Shown here: one piece after another, positions 53,946 through 56,216 of the stretch
Layout of the letters: each line of letters starts with the position of its first letter
Numbering within the stretch: position 1 is the first letter of the stretch
Assembly (NCBI GenBank): GCA_900542505.1
Contig: UQNV01000010.1
Coordinates: 1 to 56,216 of the forward strand
DNA from: an uncultured Alistipes sp.
GTDB taxonomy: Bacteria; Bacteroidota; Bacteroidia; Bacteroidales; Rikenellaceae
Length of the DNA: 56,216 nt
Direction: 5' to 3'
Translations under genes and position numbers: made by a program
The notes under the pieces: generated by a model
The model's input: the letters and a program-made list of their open reading frames with translations, nothing else
Database searches by the model: none
Told to the model about the DNA's origin: nothing

Positions 53946-55029
53946 TTTTGTGCTCCTCCATCATTTTAATGAACTTATCGAACAAATAGGCGCTGTCCTG
54001 CGGACCCGGCGCGCTTTCGGGGTGGTACTGCACCGAAAAGACCTTCTCCTCGGGGCACTCGACGCCCTCGGCCGTATTGTCCAGCAGATTGATATGGGTC
54101 AGCTGCAGCGGCGTATTCTTCAGCGACTCGATGTCCACGGCATAGCTGTGGTTCTGGCTCGTGATTTCGATTTTGCCCGTTGCAAGGCACTTGACGGGAT
54201 GGTTTCCGCCGCGGTGGCCGAACTTCATCTTGAAGGTCTTCGCGCCGTAGGCCAGCGCCACCATCTGGTGTCCCATGCAGATGCCGAAGATGGGCACCCG
54301 GCCCTTGAGCGCACGCACCTTCTCGATGACGGGCGTCACGTCGGTCGGGTCGCCGGGACCGTTCGAGAGGAAGATGCCGTCGGGACGGAAGGCCAGAATC
54401 TCCTCGACCGTCGCATCGAAGGGCACCACCGTCACGTTGCAGCCCTTCTCGTTGAGCTTGCGGATGATGTTGTACTTGATGCCGCAGTCGATGGCCACCA
54501 CATCGTAGCGGTGGTTGGGCGTACGCGAGAACCAGCGTTTGCGGCAGCTCACGCGGGCCACCATGTCGTGGGGCAGCGCATAGGCGCGCAAACGTTCGAG
54601 CGCCTCCTCCCGCGGCGTCGAGGCATCGGTGATGATGACCTTCTGACTGCCTTCGTCGCGGATGATGCGGGTGAGCGTACGCGTATCGACGCCCGAGATG
54701 GCCGGGATGTCGTACTCCTCGAAGACCTCGTTGAGGGTCTTGGTGTAGCGGAAGTTCGAAGGGATGTCGTTGTACTCGCGGACAATCATGCCGCCGATGG
54801 TCGGAAACTTCGTCTCGTAGTCCTCCTCGGCCGTACCGTAGTTGCCGATGAGCGGGTAGGTCATCACCACCATCTGGTCGGTGTAGGACGGGTCGGAGAG
54901 AATCTCCTGGTAACCCACCATCGAGGTATTGAAGACAATCTCGTTAATGGCCTCCCTGTCGGCACCGAAACCGTAGCCATAGAACTCGCGTCCGTTCTCC
55001 AGCACAATTTTCTTGGTAAAGGGTTTCAT
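53938..55029 (-). CDS. carA: Carbamoyl phosphate synthase small (glutaminase) subunit CarA
   Basis: CarA hydrolyses glutamine and channels ammonia to CarB. The 363-residue protein has the N-terminal CarA domain ([27 protein letters not shown]) and a class I glutaminase with [10 protein letters not shown] (nucleophile Cys), [18 protein letters not shown] and [10 protein letters not shown] (His and Glu of the triad). It overlaps carB by 8 nt. A 167-nt GC-rich gap separates it from pyrC, with an A-rich stretch before its ATG. Confidence 0.98.
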   Translation of the reverse strand: MKPFTKKIVLENGREFYGYGFGADREAINEIVFNTSMVGYQEILSDPSYTDQMVVMTYPLIGNYGTAEEDYETKFPTIGGMIVREYNDIPSNFRYTKTLNEVFEEYDIPAISGVDTRTLTRIIRDEGSQKVIITDASTPREEALERLRAYALPHDMVARVSCRKRWFSRTPNHRYDVVAIDCGIKYNIIRKLNEKGCNVTVVPFDATVEEILAFRPDGIFLSNGPGDPTDVTPVIEKVRALKGRVPIFGICMGHQMVALAYGAKTFKMKFGHRGGNHPVKCLATGKIEITSQNHSYAVDIESLKNTPLQLTHINLLDNTAEGVECPEEKVFSVQYHPESAPGPQDSAYLFDKFIKMMEEHKNA

Positions 55030-55196
55030 AGGATTTTTCGTTCTGGCCTCTCGCAGCCTTTATTTATTGTTTGTTTGTTCGTTCTCGCTTGTCGGGGCGC
55101 CCGGTCTCCGGGGCAGAGGGTCCGGCCCTCCGTTCGGTCGCCGCGCGCCGGGTGCGGCACCGGAGCGTTTCGGCCGCCGCACGCCCCCTTACGGGG

Positions 55197-56164
55197 CTAC
55201 CGCCCGAAGGCGGGGTCGCGGTAGGCCTCGCGGCCGTCGACGACCGTAAGCATCGTGCGCCCCCCGACCCGCCAGCCGGCAAAGGGCGTGGCATGTCCCA
55301 TCGAAAGGAAAGCCGCGGGGTCGATTTCATACTCCGCGCCGAGGTCCATGACCGTAAAGTCGGCCGGCTGACCTGCCTGAAGGCCGCCGCCGAGGCCGAA
55401 AATCCGCCGCGGATTGAGCGACATGAGCTCCACGAGGCGTTCGAGCGTCAACATCCCGGGCTTCACCAGATAGGTGTAGAGCAACGGGAAAGCACATTCG
55501 AGCCCGACGATGCCCATCGCGCTGCCGGCCAGGCCGCGCGACTTCTCCTCGGCCGTATGGGGGGCATGGTCCGTCGCGATGACCTCGATGGTGCCGTCGA
55601 GCACCCCTTCACGCAGCGCATCGCGGTCGGCGCGGCTGCGCAGCGGAGGATTCATCTTGAAGCGGCCCTCCTCCTGCAAATCCTCGTCGCAGAGCAGCAG
55701 GTAGTGGGGCGCCGTCTCGCAGCTCACGGCAAGTCCGCATGCACGGGCGCGGCGCACCAGTTCGACGCTCTCGCGCGTCGATACGTGGCAGACATGGTAC
55801 TGGCACCCCGTGCGTTCGGCCAGCGCGATGTCGCGCTCGACCTGACGCCATTCGCTTTCGGACGAGATGCCCCGATGGCCGTGTTCGCGGCAGTATTCGC
55901 CATCGTGAATGTATCCGCCGCGCAGCAGGTCGTCCACCTCGCAGTGGGCGACAATCGGCTTGCGGACCGCCGCCGCACGGCGCATCGCCTCCTCCATGAG
56001 CGCTTCGGACTGCACGCCGCGGCCATCGTCCGAAAAGCCGACAACGTCGGGCGCCAGCGCCGCGAAATCGACCAGTTCACCGGCCCCGCGCTGCCCCATC
56101 GTGATGCAGCCGTAGGGAATGACCTTCACCCGCGCATCGCGGCCGATGGCTGCCAGCTCGACAC
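55197..56164 (-). CDS. pyrC: Dihydroorotase PyrC, class I (5' end cut by the contig end)
   Basis: PyrC closes carbamoyl aspartate to dihydroorotate. About 322 codons remain; class I dihydroorotases have about 430 residues, so roughly the first 110 are missing, including the N-terminal HxH zinc motif. The remainder shows IVAHCEV, HVSTRESVELV, CETAPHYLLL, and the catalytic TDHAPHTAEEK. The frame stays open to the adapter junction, so the apparent GTG start at 56129 is not real. It precedes carA in the same direction; the operon start and its promoter are probably beyond the contig end. Confidence 0.94.
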
Positions 56165-56216
56165 CTGTCTCTTATACACATCTGACGCTGCCGACGATAT
56201 GCAGTGTGGAGATCTC
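56165..56216. other. Illumina Nextera adapter with i5 index (technical sequence)
   Basis: 56165-56197 is the reverse complement of the Nextera read-1 transposase adapter, starting with the mosaic end CTGTCTCTTATACACATCT. 56198-56205 (TATGCAGT) is the reverse complement of the i5 index I know as S506 (ACTGCATA). 56206-56216 fits the start of the P5 flank with one mismatch (G at 56209 where T is expected). Confidence 0.97.

Noticed and set aside
55197..56129. A complete 310-residue dihydroorotase starting at GTG 56129
   Set aside because: The frame continues upstream to the adapter, and the product lacks the N-terminal zinc-binding region. It is a 5'-truncated gene, not a short variant.

Overview
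The window is a contig of high-GC Bacteroidales DNA, most probably Alistipes (Rikenellaceae). The evidence is the Bacteroidetes promoter motif TAnnTTTG before several genes, A-rich leaders mostly without Shine-Dalgarno sequences, a SusC/SusD glycan-uptake locus with an ECF sigma/FecR pair, a Bacteroidetes-type TamB, and a coding GC content well above that of Bacteroides. Genus level is inference. Both ends are Illumina Nextera adapters (1-46 and 56165-56216), including recognisable i7 and i5 indices. The contig ends are therefore technical, and the genes touching them (a TamB-like gene and pyrC) are cut artificially. Nearly every gene is on the minus strand; only tsaD and a flavin oxidoreductase are on the plus strand.

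Layout from left to right: (1) 47-8466: tamB-like (partial, -) and tsaD (+) diverge from back-to-back promoters. A BIG2-domain lipoprotein (-) and a nitronate-monooxygenase-like enzyme (+) follow, with hairpin terminators at each convergent junction. (2) 8491-23956: a purine operon read right to left, purE-purK-purL-purC-purF-purM-purN-purH-purD-folD, with a secreted sulfatase at its far end. It encodes every step from PRPP to IMP except PurB. Its ~570-nt leader starts at a near-ideal promoter and holds a 48-codon frame with Gln-rich C-terminal codons, a strong terminator-like hairpin directly after its stop codon, and then GC-rich repeats. (3) 23983-45599: a polysaccharide utilisation locus resembling the high-mannose N-glycan loci of Bacteroides. 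It holds ECF sigma, FecR anti-sigma, STN-type SusC, SusD, a GH18-like protein without catalytic residues, a DUF1735-LamG lipoprotein, an intact GH18 endo-beta-N-acetylglucosaminidase, a BACON/LRR lipoprotein, then an MFS transporter, a GH130 phosphorylase and three GH92 alpha-mannosidases. (4) 45845-56164: a pyrimidine cluster, pyrC(partial)-carA-carB-pyrK-pyrD-pyrF-grx-like-pyrE-pyrB, covering all six steps to UMP.

Working model for the glycan locus: surface lipoproteins capture high-mannose N-glycans and the GH18 enzyme releases them. SusCD imports them, the GH92 enzymes strip alpha-mannose in the periplasm, the MFS protein carries Man-beta-1,4-GlcNAc inward, and GH130 converts it to mannose-1-phosphate and GlcNAc. 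SusC is expected to signal through its STN domain to FecR and the sigma factor.

Most interesting points: the possible glutamine-linked attenuator before purE, PyrB carrying a C-terminal zinc module that looks like the end of PyrI without its nucleotide-binding domain, a small CPFC thioredoxin-fold protein inside the pyrimidine operon, and the catalytically degenerate GH18 paralogue beside the active one. No tRNA, rRNA, CRISPR array, insertion sequence or phage gene was seen.
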